DNA from: Sisyra terminalis
Taxonomy: Eukaryota > Arthropoda > Insecta > Neuroptera > Sisyridae
Assembly: GCA_958496175.1 (NCBI GenBank)
Contig: OY292278.1
Location: 8,928,001 to 8,992,000, forward strand
Direction: 5' to 3'
Length of the DNA: 64,000 nucleotides
The notes below the pieces were generated by a model. It was not told the origin of the DNA. It saw only the letters and a program-made list of their open reading frames with translations, and ran no database searches. Position numbers and translations under genes: made by a program. Every line of letters starts with the position of its first letter. The first letter of the stretch is position 1. Below are positions 1 through 11,579 of this stretch, one piece after another.

Positions 1-91
1 TGAAAGTAATCATCTTAAGAGTAAATATAGAAAAACAAAAAAAGAAATATTTTTTTTTTATGTTTCCTTAGACTTACAATTATGAAAATTC

Positions 92-1355
92 TGGCCTTTG
101 ATGGTCGATTTCATCCCTTAAACGTGGCCTGTTTTCGGAAAAATTTGCACAGCATGCACGGGTGGACTTCTCCTTTCGATTGGCATCCTTAAAAACCAAA
201 TTGAAAATTTGACGATTTTCGTGGACAATCAACAATGGTTAAGCCACGGTTTTTTTGACAAAAAATTTTTGGTTTCTAATTCGAAGAAGATTGTTATATT
301 ATTGTTTGATTTATTGTTACGAACCCTAAACAGTATTTGGTTCGAAAATCATCCCTTATTTAACGATGTTACATGCGATTGAAATTTTGACGGATTGTTA
401 ATTTCTTCTGCCACTTTGATGGTCGATTTCATCCCTTAATCGTGGTTTGTTTTCGGAAAAATTTGCACAGCATGTACTATATTGGAAAAAAAATAATTAC
501 AACAGTATTATTTCACGTCTCCAAGTTAAAATTTTGAACTCAAAAAAGAAGACAAAATGAAGAATAAAATGGAACCCTTATTTTGATAATCATATGATTA
601 AATCTTACAAAAGATTCCAAATCATTTTCTCAAAAAAAAAAATATATCTGGAATATGGATCTTGAATATCTTGGAAAAGATTTTCAATTTCCATGATTTA
701 AGGCATTGTTACAATACTTGTGCAAAGTTCTTATTCCTAGAAAAAGTAATCGTATAATTACAAAAGCTTAATGTAGTCAACTATTCAGAGGACACTTTGA
801 ATGTTTAAAGCTGCTCACAAGCCGGAAGCTTTCACGTATAATGTAGTGATTTCATATTATATTTTGAACATTAAGTTATATCAGTGTTTCCCAAAGCATT
901 TGGCTTTACTATAATCTCTATCTTTAGTTGCTCCCTAAAGTTAGCCTCCCATCATCTCTTATATAACGATGTTACATGCGATTGAAGTTTGGATGGTTTG
1001 ATGATTTCTTCTGGCCCTTTGGTGGTCAATTTCATCCCTTAAACGTAGTTTATTTTCGGAAAAATTTGCACAGCATGTACAGGTGAACGTATATTATCGA
1101 TTGGCATCGTATTTTTTTTTGAAATTTGTCGATTTTCGTGAAAAATAAACGATGGTTAACCCATGGTTTTTTTTGATGAAAAATTGTTTTGTTTCGAATT
1201 CGAAGTAAATTGTTATATTATCGTTTGATACATTGTTACATTGAAAATCATTCCTTATATAACGATGTTATATGCGATTGAACTTTTGACGGATTGATGA
1301 TTTCTTGTGAAACTTTGATGGTCGATTTCGTCCCTTAAACGGGCTTTGTTTTCGT
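92..1355. repeat. Tandem array of a ~300-bp unit, about four copies, one interrupted
   Basis: A block containing ATGGTCGATTTCATCCCTTA, followed by a TTTTCGGAAAAATTTGCACA block, recurs at about 101, 419, 1021 and 1319. The first block is shortened or altered in later copies. Spacings are about 318, 603 and 298 bp, so the second interval is two units long. A second shared block, AACGATGTTACATGCGATTG, precedes three of the four copies (about 363, 966 and 1263). The stretch 480-950 does not match the unit and looks like replacement or insertion. No reading frame is kept, so this is satellite-like or dispersed non-coding repeat DNA. Confidence 0.75.
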
Positions 1356-1733
1356 TCATCAATTAAAATCCACCCCTGGTTATTACATACGATATTTTTC
1401 CTTTGAAATTGACGAATTTCTATAGGCTTTCGTTTGTTCGTGTAAGATTAACGTTTGTTCGTCCTTAAATTTTTGTATTGGGTTAAATTTTTTATTGGGT
1501 CAAAATGACCAATAAGAGTCATGAAAATGATTTTTCTTACAAGGGAAGTGCAAGGTCTTGGATTCATGGGTTTAATTCAAATTTTGTAAGATTGTAAAGA
1601 TTTAGTTTCCCTGTTGATAAAAATATATGGTTGTAGTTGCCACTATTCAAAAAATTTTTACGATATTTGCAATCGAAGATACAATTCAATCGTTAAATTC
1701 AATTCAGTAGCAAACTGTTATACGTAATAGGTT

Positions 1734-1800
1734 TAGGATAGCAGTAAAGGATCGTGTTTCTCGTTGTTAAGAGCCGGGTTCGATTCCATGGAGGAAAAAT
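1734..1800 (+). other. tRNA-like sequence (possible SINE head)
   Basis: The segment has an A-box-like GATAGCAGTAAAGG and, about 35 bases on, a B-box-like GGGTTCGATTCC, the spacing of an internal RNA polymerase III promoter. The acceptor and T stems do not fold cleanly into a cloverleaf, so it is not called as a tRNA gene. A tRNA-derived SINE head or an old tRNA pseudogene are both possible. Confidence 0.3.
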
Positions 1801-1906
1801 AACTTATTTTTCTATTTTATGTATATTTTTACATATGAAGATACAAAATAGAGTTTAAATAAATTGGAAATTAAATGTCTTTACTGGCAAGAAACTTTAT
1901 AAGAGT

Positions 1907-2093
1907 TTTATTTATTTTATTGTAGAGTTTCAGATCCTCGATGATGATAAATTGGTATAAATATTCAGAGGACTAGGATCAAATAATAATCAGTCAAAAC
2001 TATTTATTACATGCGCGACGTTTTGGCCCGGTTATTGAGCCTCTTATTTGATCCTAGTCCTCTGAATATTTTTACCAATTTATTTATTTTATT
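1907..2093. mobile_element. Hammerhead-type palindrome, family F, with 15-bp target duplication
   Basis: A 15-bp direct repeat, tttatttattttatt, lies at 1907-1921 and 2079-2093. Inside it is a one-sided tail (1922-1948, 27 nt) and then two arms in inverted orientation, 1949-1987 and about 2043-2081. The right-hand inner part (2013-2046, read on the minus strand) keeps a stem II-like GGCTC and GGGCC pair followed by AAAACGTC, but the CUGANGA box is missing. The architecture is that of the other families here: target duplication, tail, inverted arms. The ribozyme is almost certainly dead in this copy. Confidence 0.65.
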
Positions 2094-2099
2094 TGTCAT

Positions 2100-3365
2100 T
2101 ATCACATACAGAACTGAATTTTACGAGTAAGTTGCACCTTCAATTGCAAGTCCAAATTTTTTTTTGAAAAGTGACTTCTAAAATCACATATCTTCATTAA
2201 TAGGAAAACTAAATTTGAACCGCGTTACAAAATTTGAACTAAATTCATGATCCCAAAACCATGCATTTTCCTTGTTAAATATTATTCCAATGAAAAAGAA
2301 AACTCATGAAAATTCCTGTATTTTAATTTTATAAATGAAATTTCTCCAATAATTCAATACTTTTTGGCTAATATCACCCAAAACCCATTTTATGGAACTT
2401 TTAAAAAGCTTTCGCCGGTACTTAACACAATTTCTATTCCCAACTTGCCGCCTTATAAGACCATCGCCAATCCGCTCCAATAACAACGACATACGGCACA
2501 CATACATGTGGAGATTTTTTTCGAGTATTTCCTCGAACACGAAAGAAGACTAGACAACTGAGAAGACGAAACATTTACAAGATAAATTTTAAAAACGTCA
2601 CGGCATGAGTTATATCCGTGACGAATATCAAAGAGCCATATTGCAGAAAGTAATAAACTACCGACTTGTCATAAATTCATTTTCCAATTAATACAGAAAT
2701 TAATACGAAAACGATACTTCAACATCAATATCCTTGCACATACATTCATCATTTTCGTGGATGTTTTAAATGGACAATTACAAATTCAACTGAAATTGCA
2801 ATTCATTAGAAAGGAAATTGAAGAAGACAGTGTCTAAATGGCTCTCAAAAAAGATCACTTTGTTTGTTGGTCGTTAGAAATGTGATATGTTTAAGTACTT
2901 GAATTCCTATTTAAAAACACAGTGGTACTATTAAATTCGTTTGTATGATATATTCATATGTTAAAAGTATTTTTTCCAACAAATAAAAATGAAGTGTAAA
3001 GTTAAGAAGAGTAAACTCTTTACAAAATTTCTTTGCAAACTTTTAGGTCACATGGGAAGAGTATATAAATTATAAAAGCACATAAGTTTGTTATAAAAGA
3101 AAAAAACAGTAAATGTACTAATGTACGCACGTGAAAAGTTATACTTATTTGTTGTAATTTAAAAAAAATATTTTTAATCCACTGCTTTAGCATATTCCGG
3201 TAGTGCCCCAAATGGACATCAGTTATTATTAGTTTGTGATAACTAAAATATGATACAATTATAAACACAAATTTTGCTATTAATATCAATATAATAGGCA
3301 AATGTATCAATGGCGGCAAGGACAGAGACCAAAGAATGTAAACTCATAGAGGAGAGTGTAATCCA
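2100..3365. other. No gene seen
   Basis: AT-rich sequence with only short chance reading frames on the minus strand (78 and 99 codons, no recognised domain). No repeat pair within the window was found for it. Confidence 0.5.
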
Positions 3366-3446
3366 GATATTATAATTAATATTATTTATTTTTTAGTTGG
3401 GAAATGGACTTAAAGGATGTAAATCCATATACTAATTACTAATTCA

Positions 3447-3485
3447 GTGACGTTTCGGTCCTTTATTTGACCTTCATCAGGCTTC
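3447..3485 (-). ncRNA. Hammerhead ribozyme core, family B left arm, intact
   Basis: On the minus strand the order is CUGAUGA (3480-3474), one A, GGUC paired to GACC around an 8-nt loop, GAAAC, then GUC. All conserved core positions are present. Stem III is the self-complementary ACGU with no loop, followed by C as the cleavage-site base. GCU after the site can pair with AGC before CUGAUGA to give a 3-bp stem I. This is a minimal type I layout. Activity is inferred from the core, not shown. Confidence 0.75.
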
Positions 3486-3591
3486 TTAATATAAAATACA
3501 CAATATACATCTCAATAACATCAACATTTTAAGATGTATTTTATTGAGATGTATATTGTGAACTTGTGTTATGTATATTGTGTTATATAAA

Positions 3592-3630
3592 GAAGCCTGA
3601 TGAAGGTCAAATAAAGGACCAAAACGTCGC
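3592..3630 (+). ncRNA. Hammerhead core, family B right arm, G12 lost
   Basis: The core has CUGAUGA at 3597-3603, GGUC at 3605-3608, GACC at 3617-3620 and then AAAACGUC. The G of the conserved GAAA is an A here. G12 is the general base in hammerhead cleavage, so this arm is expected to be inactive although stem II is kept. Confidence 0.65.
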
Positions 3631-3892
3631 TGAATTAATTATAAGTATATGGATGTACATCCTTTAATTCCATTTTCCTACTAAAAAATAAATAATATTA
3701 TGTAAAGTATGGACACAGCAAGTTTATTGATTATAATTAATGTCTCAATTTCGAATTAACTTATCACTGTCATTGGTTTCAACTGTCATTTTGTTTTCAT
3801 TCCACTACCAATTTTTGTTATTAGCTAGCTTTTTCTATGTTTTGATGTGAATATTTCCCAGAAAGTTACTAATTTTCCAATAAAGAATCAAA

Positions 3893-4125
3893 TTGGTGCC
3901 TCATATTCCATTTAGCGACATCAATATCAGTCAACATTGTATTTTCTACTTTGTTTTCAATTTAAATAGTGATTTTTTTGGTAATTCAATTCTAGTATCA
4001 TATAATTTGCTCTATTGATGGTAAATTTTCATTGTGGTTAGTTTTACTCGTGAATTAAATTATAAACAAAGTATAAAATGTAACGTTTCCTGATATTAAT
4101 GTCGCTAAAAGGGATATGAGCCAAA
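3893..4125. repeat. Small imperfect palindrome (MITE-like)
   Basis: The left end, with CATATTCCATTTAGCGACAT and ACAT..TACTTTGTTT motifs, is the inverse of the right end, with ATGTCGCTAAAAGGGATATG and AAACAAAGTA. Both arms are about 80-90 bp and the centre is unrelated sequence. There is no reading frame. Target duplications were not clear. Confidence 0.55.
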
Positions 4126-4349
4126 ATGGCTATTTATACAAATTGTATGTAAAAATGATTGATTATTTTTATTTACTGTATAGTATTACATAATATAATA
4201 CACAATTGACTACTAATACAAATTTGTATCTTACATATATGCAATAACTGTTTATCAATACAGAAAGGATCACTTGTTCCATAATATTTATTTAAAACTT
4301 TTACCATTTAGAAGTGGATTTTATTCATAAACTATTATGTATAAATGTT

Positions 4350-5512
4350 AGACTGGGTTCAAAAAATCGACTATTTTTTTTTTTTGAAAAGTATATCGAA
4401 AATATTGTTCCAGGTGACAAAAAAAAAATATCGGGAAGGTTTGAGCCCATAATATTAATATTAAGAGGTCTATCATCTTTAATATCGATTTTTTATTTGT
4501 GCTTTCATTTTTGCGTCAATGCTGTCAAACTATCAAGATAAAAATAACTATCTGCACACATATTTACAGAAATTTAAATTCCCTACAAAAAACGTTTTAG
4601 TAAAAATTTTCACCAGACACGCCGTTTCCGAATAATCAAGCTTTAAACATTGATATAATTTTTAGTTATCTTCTTTATTTTGAAATGTTGTAACTAACGA
4701 AAAATAAATATATCGAAATAAAAAATGTAGATTCTTGTAGAAAATTTAATGCTCTACAAAAAAGGTATCTTAACGTTTTTACATAAAATCACTCTTTCAA
4801 GAGTTATTCACAATTAAATTGAATAAAATATTAAATTATTATTTTTTTCATTTTTGAACCAATTTTCTTTCATTCAGTGATTGATATTTTACATCATCGA
4901 AAATTATCATTTTATCAATCTTATCGCTTGAATTTAAACTTCATAATATATCCAAACGTATTCTCGGTTAACAGCTTTTTATTACACGAAAACGTAGATT
5001 TACTGTCTTAAAATAATTAAAATAATATTTTTCCTTCAACTTTAATTGAGCATAACTTTTGAAAAAATGATTTTATGTAAAAACGTTAAAAACCTTTTTT
5101 GTAGAACATTAAATTACCTTTAATAATCTATATTGCTAATTTTTTTATATATATTTGTTCGTTAGTTATAAAATTCCAAAATAAAGAAGATAAATCTAAA
5201 AATTATATCAATGTCTGAAGCTTGATTATTCGAAAATTGCGTTTCTGGCAAAAATTTTCATAGAAACGTTTTTTGTAGGGAATTTAATTTTCTATAAATA
5301 TATGTGCAGATGAATTTTTGTTACCTTGATAGTTTGACAACATTGACGCAAAAATGAAAGCACAAATAAAAAATCGAAACTAAAGATGATAGACCTCTTA
5401 ATATTAATATTAAGGGCTCAAACTTTCCCGATATTTTTTTTTTTTTGTTACCTTGAACAATATTTTCGATGTAATTTTCAAAAAAAAATAGTCGATTTTT
5501 TGGGCTCAGTCT
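4350..5512. mobile_element. Foldback element, type I, 1.16 kb
   Basis: The whole segment is one long imperfect palindrome with arms of roughly 550 bp meeting near 4930-4960. The ends are AGACTGGGTTCAAAAAATCG on the left and the inverse ending CTCAGTCT on the right. Arm landmarks in order are a poly-T run, a CGAAAATATTGTT block, a TAATATTAATATTAAGAG block, and a CTACAAAAAAGGT block next to the centre. Short ORFs at both ends are artefacts of the arms. The flanks share only ATAAAT, so the target duplication is not certain. Related pieces lie at 32172 and 38093. Confidence 0.8.
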
Positions 5513-7655
5513 AATAAATACGTATGTATAGATACTTACATCTTACTTACATATTATTCTGTAGACAAAAACTCAGGTATTGGCTAGCATCGAATGGGAA
5601 TTGAAATTTTTGCAGGAATTCATTGAGAATTTTTGTAATTCCCAGACAATTATATCGAATTGAAAATTGATTATTTTTTAAGCTCAAAAGACCGGAATGC
5701 GTCTTTGTGGCAAAAGTGGCCTGAAAGAAAAATTCCATTTTAATTAGACGCGTCGTGATTGAAAGTGATTCCATTGAATTCCAAATGAAAAGAAACATCA
5801 AAATTATTGATTTTTCCCACTACATTATATTGATACATGTGAGCTTCTGATTCCATTGTACCACAACGATAATGTAGGCCTTTATTTTATTAAGTGATTG
5901 AAGCAAATCACTTAAGTAATAGGCAATGTCGCCGCTGTTAAATCGATCTCGATAAAATCATCGGGGCGGGCAAAATTTGCAAAAATCAGTACAAAAAATA
6001 ATTATTACCTATAATCAGATCAAGCGATCGGATCGAGCTAAAGCGAGATCAATCTATGGATCATTTTCATTGGAAATTGTCATCGTTCCTTGTCCATCAC
6101 AAAACAAATCTGTGCAAAATCGAGGTCTTTCCAAATAGGTCTCATATCCTCTGATGATGATTCGTTAAAGGTGTCGAGATAATAGTAGGATAGGTAAATG
6201 TGTGCAAGTCATTCTTGAATCGGTCTATAATTTCGATCTTGCCGAAGACTAAAGTAGATGTAAGGAGGTACGAGTGAAACGGCATATGTGGGGATTCAAA
6301 GACTTTAATGTGGAGGAAGTGAAACGAAAAATTGGGCGACCCTTGAGGGTGAAATCCTATACATCAACTAAATACTGTATTTAAAAAAGAGAAATTACAA
6401 AAAAAAGACGGAATGAATATGAAACTGGTTTCCCATTATTTTTATTCTCTTCTCTGGTGCTTACTAATGTCTTTAAATCGGTCTCTAAGTCGTTCAAACT
6501 TGATGGACGACCCCGTCACTTACTAATGACTGATCTATTTATGTGAAAGATTGATTGTTAACAACCGCAAAAAGAAAACAAAAATTTTTTGGGACAATAC
6601 GATGGAATCTTGGACGCATTTTGAAAGCGAGAATCTCTACGGATCTTTTTTTTTCTTCTTTCAACACTTAAAAGACAAAAAAAAGCAGAAGAATACGCAA
6701 GCATCAAAGAAAATTGATGCGTTTTTAAATTCATATTAAAATCATATTCTTCCATCTAATTTTTTCAAGTACTCAACCGTACAACACAAAAACAAAGGTC
6801 TGTACTCTTTAAAGACAATAATTTGAATACTTAGTCTTAATGTCTCTATAATTTGTGATGGAGAGAAAAAATTCACATTTCGTCGCTCTGCTGTTCGGAA
6901 AAAAAAAAAACAAAACAAAACGGTTGGGGTCGTTGCAGAAGAATACTCATTGCATTCAAATGCAATCATTTTTTTCGGAGCAGTTTCTTCACACATCATT
7001 CACAAATCGTCACATTCCGGATGTGTAATATTTTTCAATATCTCTTGCCATGAAAAAACCCAAAATTTCGTTCGATATAAAGTCGCTATATAGTCAAACG
7101 ATGCGACCGAAATGTCATCATCATAATCATCACATCTTGTAATTTTCCAAAAAAAAAAATGTCATATTTTATAATTAATTTCCCTCTAATCAAAATCGTA
7201 TTTAACAAAGCATGAAGCCATAATCATGTTCTGCTGATGGATGCCACTCACCATAACATTATAAATTGAATTTTTTCTATTTGAATACAACCTGAATTGT
7301 GAATTAAGCCTACAAAGCATAGCTTTTGATCGACTTAAGGATGTAATATAGTTACTTGGATTTCCTACTTAATAAAAATTAAATTGCTTCACAAAATTGC
7401 CCTAAATGGAACTGGAGATTTCTACAGAAAAAAAAATGCCTCTAGCATTTATATGATAGAACATAACATAGGTAATAAGAATAAGAATAAATTAGCAACC
7501 GACATTTATCTTAACACAAACTTACATCAATTGAATTAAAACGAAGATTTTGCAATGATTTTTCATTCATAAAATAAACGACCAGGATCGATAATACTTA
7601 AAACCAAAAATAAAAATAGTAAAATGAAATCCATTGGAATCGGAAGAGAAAAAAA
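5513..7655. other. No gene seen; less repetitive sequence
   Basis: This stretch includes a slightly GC-richer part (about 5930-6350) and several short overlapping ORFs on both strands at 6550-7000. They have no recognisable domain and are rich in poly-A or poly-T codons. No repeat partner within the window was found. Confidence 0.45.
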
Positions 7656-7656
7656 A

Positions 7657-7680
7657 AACTGCAACCCAAGGGTTGCAGTT
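7657..7680. repeat. Perfect 11-bp hairpin after a poly-A run
   Basis: AACTGCAACCC (7657-7667) and GGGTTGCAGTT (7670-7680) are exact reverse complements separated by two A residues, right after a run of A. It is the most stable short hairpin noticed in the window. A role is unknown. It may be the end of a small repeat, because the sequence just upstream (7590-7645) resembles 52779-52830. Confidence 0.6.
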
Positions 7681-7863
7681 TTGGGTTACACCCCTGGGTT
7701 TCGCCAAAAAAAGTATTAAGATAATCACAAACCTGTCTTATTTAAATAGTTGTACCAATATATTATTAAATGGAATATAATTGATTTGCCTGATAGATTT
7801 TGTAACTAAACAAATATTCCTATTAATTTCCTATATTTCTTATTATTTAGCTTTATTTTTATA

Positions 7864-9358
7864 CTAGCTGATCCCCACGACTTCGTCTGCGTAATGTAGG
7901 TGTAGATTATATTTTCATTTTAGATTTGCTATTTATAGTGGCATATGAAAATTATTATTTTTCTTATTTCTTTTACAAAAAATATAATCAAACTTAAAAA
8001 CACTATTTTGTCAATTTTAAAAAAACACATTTAATAAACTGTTACTTAGAATAAAATAGTTGTATATAATGATCAATTAATTATCAAAAAATATTTATAA
8101 ATATCTTAAAAAAGTATGGTCTATTCCGTATACCTACGGTAAGTATACCTCCCATGAACCAAATAATCCGTAAATCAATCAGCATCTATACATAAATAAA
8201 AACTATCGTTAAGTTCAATAAAGTCAGTCATAATTATGGCTTAAAACAGTCAAAAGTTATCAAAACACTCGCCTAGATATTTAGAATATTAGTAGAAATC
8301 CCATTTCATTGTCTAAACTTTTACACTACTGAAATGTACAAAACTACGGCGAAATTAAAATTTGTTCAAATGCACGAAACCCAGTTGCTCCATAATCAAT
8401 TTAAAATGTAGTTATTTAAAATGCTGTAGTTAAAATGGTATAAGGAAAACAGGAACTTATTATTAATTAATTATTTATTTATTTATTACACTTATTAAAT
8501 TCAAATTTTCGATTGCTGATTAACTCTTCATTTTCTCATACAAACTTAGTCACCCCTTTTACTCTTTTAGGGTAGGAATTTTTAAAAAAAAAATCTTACC
8601 AGATGCCTACGTCTTAAAAGGAGTACATCGAATATTAAAATTTCATCAGTCAGAGGGGATATATAAATACAGGATTTTATATATGCACGGTTTTAAAAAC
8701 GTATTTACTTTAAGTTTTATAACTATTATTATTATTGCTACTACTACTATTACTTTTTTTCGTTAATATTTCCTTATTGAGCAACTCTAAGGGTTTATTT
8801 ACAACAATTTTGTAAAAAAAAAGTTTACTGTAAGATTCGAACCCACATCTTTATAATTAGGAGCATTAGAATATTAGATACGTAAGACACTACGCTATTA
8901 ACATCAACTATGTGTTTTATATATATAAAGGTTCGTATTTCAAACAGGAATTTTTTTAAAATTCAATTGAGTTTACTGTGCTTTTTATCAGTTCAACCAA
9001 AAAATATTTTAAAGATTATTTTCTAACTTTAAATTACCTTTCCAATGATATATAATTCACTTGTCTAGTGTAAAAATTTTTGTTTCCATCCCTAAGGAAT
9101 ACCTTTCCTTATTATTTTTTTGGAATAATAAGTAGTCTATAGTCTGTGAAAAATTGTGTTATATCTTAATACCAAATTTCATTAAATTCGGTTGTTCTGA
9201 TCTTTAGTTAAATCGGGACACACAGACAGACAGACAGACAAAAATTTTAAAAATTTTAAATTTAGAATAAGGGCCTCTTGAAACAAATATTTACCCTAAA
9301 ATTGGGTTAAAAATTGAAATGTACAGACAGACGTTAGAATTTTATGTATTACTATAGA
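7864..9358 (-). mobile_element. Non-autonomous Helitron, 1,495 bp
   Basis: On the minus strand the element begins with TCTATAG after an A (9359/9358) and ends with CTAG before a T (7864/7863), the A-T target and CTRR end expected of Helitrons. Just inside the 3' end is a GACGAAGTC hairpin of the kind common in insect Helitrons. A GACAGACAGAC tract lies near 9220. No Rep/helicase reading frame is present, so it would depend on a helper. The related repeat at 52889-53279 has the same host sequence with nothing between the A and T (53171/53172), which fixes both ends exactly and shows there is no target duplication. Confidence 0.88.
8824..8905 (-). other. tRNA-like Pol III promoter inside the Helitron
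   Basis: On the minus strand the sequence has an A-box-like TAGCGTAGTG and, about 50 bases on, a B-box GGGTTCGAATC. This is the layout of a tRNA or tRNA-derived SINE with a long variable part. A full cloverleaf was not found. It may be a captured tRNA relic or a SINE inserted into the Helitron. Confidence 0.35.
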
Positions 9359-10199
9359 TATTACTTATATATTAATGTTTCACATTATTTTTAGTATTGG
9401 TATTGTTATAATAGACTAGTATTATTATTCTTATTATTACTGTTGATTGTTTTTATGATTGTTGTTATTGCTATAAGAATTACTATTATTGTTATGTTTA
9501 AAAATTTATTTTGTACTTATACAGCACTAATCTACTGGGGCTAGTGCTTACATGTGGTTGTCTATGGATTGAATGCACTTATTGCAACCCTATGCAGATT
9601 GTGCAATTTATTTGAAAATAATAAAAGAAGAATAAAAAAAGAATAAAAAAAAATAAAAAAAATTAAACTATTCTGGTTTTACTTTTGGCTCTAACTGAAA
9701 GATAGTTTTCTTGATTTGAGGGAAACTTCGTAATTAAGTTCAGCTAATTTTTCTTTGGAAAAAACAAGTACCTATTTAGTATTTACGTTTAACTATTAAT
9801 ATTAAAAGTAGTGATCAGAAAAAGGTCGATTTAAATAAATTAATGGATTCCAATTATTTAGGTCTTAATTAAATCATTTAATTAAATATCTACGCTTTAA
9901 GATATCAAAAAAACTACATATTTTAAATCAAGTATTACGAGCCATTTCGGAAATGCATCCTAACTCCGTGAGCCACCACTATAGTTATATATCTCAAATT
10001 CTCTATACTAAATTTTGTTAAACTGTTAATATTTCTTTCTGTTAAAGTTTTTATCTATTTCTTGTGTCAGTAACATACTTGCGACCGCAAAAACACGGCA
10101 TTTTCAATGGTCAATGCAATAGCCATTAATTATCTATACTTCATTACTTCGATCGTGTAGTGATTTTTAGAGGTATAGCAAATTTTCTTAAAACTTAAT

Positions 10200-11420
10200 T
10201 AAAAAATGTATATCTTGCCGGTAAGTTGAATCGTACACCAAAGGATACTGCAAGTGGCTAAGGGAGGGCTTTTTAATGTTTCAAGAATAAATATTTAAAT
10301 CCAAGTTATTAAATCAGCGACTATGGAGTTTGGATAGTGGTTACTTTGATGGGTAAGAGGAAGCTATATATAATTGTAGCTCATTTTTGTCAAAGCATAA
10401 AGATAAGTTTTTTAATATTTTCATGGTTTAAATCATCGGAGAAAGATCTCTAAAATCGTGAAATCGTCAATTCATTGTGCAATTTAACGAATCCACAACA
10501 GCTATTTTTAAACTCAAAGAAATGTGACCCTTCATTGTTATAAGTAGACATCGGATTATATTCACTATCAAAATGCCAAAATATCCATGCAAATATGCAC
10601 TAAAAATGGGTGAAATATGCACATTTAAAAACCATTTATTATTAGAATTAACGTTTATTTTCTCATTATATTTATCTTAATATATATAATTCTTCTGTAC
10701 TTATGTACAACCTGAACATCTTCTAAGCAGCAAGGCCTATTCTCCAGAAATTTTCTATGGGAACTTGGGTGGTTTAGATCCACAATTAAACCATACAGAT
10801 AACAAGGGTGAAAAGCTTAAATTGAACTTTTGACGTAAACTTACATTACCGGACAGAATTTGAAATTTGGGGGAATTTCCGGAGATCTCTTCAGAAGTGC
10901 CGTTGATAAATCCATCAATATTCTTTATTCCTTTAGGACGGGGGTTTTTATACAAAACTGCATTTAATTTGCCACGAACCTATTACAATAGTTACCTCGA
11001 AAAGTCGTTATTCTGTTTAATCATTTTTTCGAATTTTTCCATGGACTTGCATAGAGGAATGTTTCTAGTTTCATAATTGCATCGAGTATATTGCTAAAAT
11101 GTATTGCATTAAAAGCAACATTTTTTTTTTTTGATTGAAGAATCCTCAAATGAAAGCTTACATGAATTGATTGCAATGATGTCTGATCTTTAAAATTTTC
11201 CATCTACTTCTTTAATGGCTTCGAAATATTCAGCATAACACAATAAAGCTTTCTGCCAAGTACCCCAACGTGTTAAAATTGATTCTGGGGGTAGTATTAC
11301 GTTTGGTAGTTGCTCTTTATGTACTTGTAGTCACCATAGTGCTTTTAAAAGCACTATTTTTGTAGAAAAAAACAATTTATTAACTATCCCGAACTCGTTT
11401 TTGATCTTTTCCACAACTTC
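10200..11420 (-). repeat. Decayed hAT-like element, inverted copy 1
   Basis: This stretch is the reverse complement of 13775-16020 once the foldback at 14644-15650 is removed. Shared landmarks are the end near AAAAAATGTATATCTTGCCG, the TGCCAAAATATCC block (10573), the CGTCCTAAAGG block (about 10930), the coding relic at 11021-11320 and GTGCTTTTAAAAGCAC near the inner end. At 10560 the sequence TAGTGAATATAATCC (read on the minus strand) is the empty target of the foldback in the other copy. Confidence 0.75.
11021..11320 (-). pseudogene. hAT-like transposase fragment
   Basis: The minus strand encodes scattered pieces matching the better fragment at 13876-14160, including a relic of its PPESIL..RWG stretch and a helical stretch ending KLETFLYASPWKN. 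Frames are broken and no catalytic region is visible. The RWGTW-like stretch followed by an alternating helical segment resembles the C-terminal part of hAT proteins of the CGGBP1-associated type. I infer this from motif memory only. Confidence 0.45.
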
Positions 11421-11579
11421 ATATAATCAGTGGGCTAGCCAGGTGATATGAAGCAATATTGGGTACAATACTTTCAGAGCTTGACGTAAGAGGGACATGT
11501 CGACGGCATAATACAACACGCCAAACACGAATTACTACCGAAATCAGGTTTTACAATCAATTTTTTGGGATTTAAAATT

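Larger units (their letters stand above)
3369..3741. mobile_element. Hammerhead-type palindrome, family B, copy 1
   Basis: A perfect 12-bp direct repeat, attataattaat, flanks the element (3369-3380 and 3730-3741). The body (3381-3729, 349 bp) has inverted arms from 3381 and ending at 3699, with a 30-nt one-sided tail at 3700-3729 on the right. Each arm carries a hammerhead core, on the minus strand in the left arm and on the plus strand in the right arm. There is no coding capacity. A one-sided tail, inverted terminal repeats, a hammerhead and a 12-bp target duplication together resemble non-autonomous Penelope-like elements. The link is by structure only, since no reverse transcriptase is present. 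Confidence 0.8.
7768..9655 (+). repeat. A-tailed repeat (LINE/SINE 3' end), copy 1, split by a Helitron
   Basis: The repeat occupies 7768-7863 and 9359-9655. Its end has GCACTA and TAGTGC, which can pair, then GGATTGAATGCACTTATTGC, a GCAGATTGTGCAATTTATTT block and an A-rich AATAAA tail. The same sequence occurs inverted and uninterrupted at 52889-53279, and its 3' part at 33683-33850 (minus) and 34207-34315 (plus). An A-rich tail and a conserved, hairpin-rich end fit the 3' end of a non-LTR retrotransposon or SINE. No ORF helps to decide between them. Confidence 0.7.

Noticed and set aside
3447..3630. Reading the shared CGTTTCGGTCCTTT-type motif as a protein-binding site or rho-like terminator
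   Set aside because: The changes between families keep base pairing and the hammerhead core, which a DNA-binding site would not require.
3369..3741. Calling the hammerhead palindromes ordinary MITEs
   Set aside because: The ends are asymmetric (one-sided tail) and the target duplications vary from 9 to 15 bp, unlike cut-and-paste DNA transposons.
2304..6999. Short ORFs of 62-99 codons in this interval
   Set aside because: They overlap on both strands or lie in poly-A/poly-T or foldback arms, and none has a recognisable motif.
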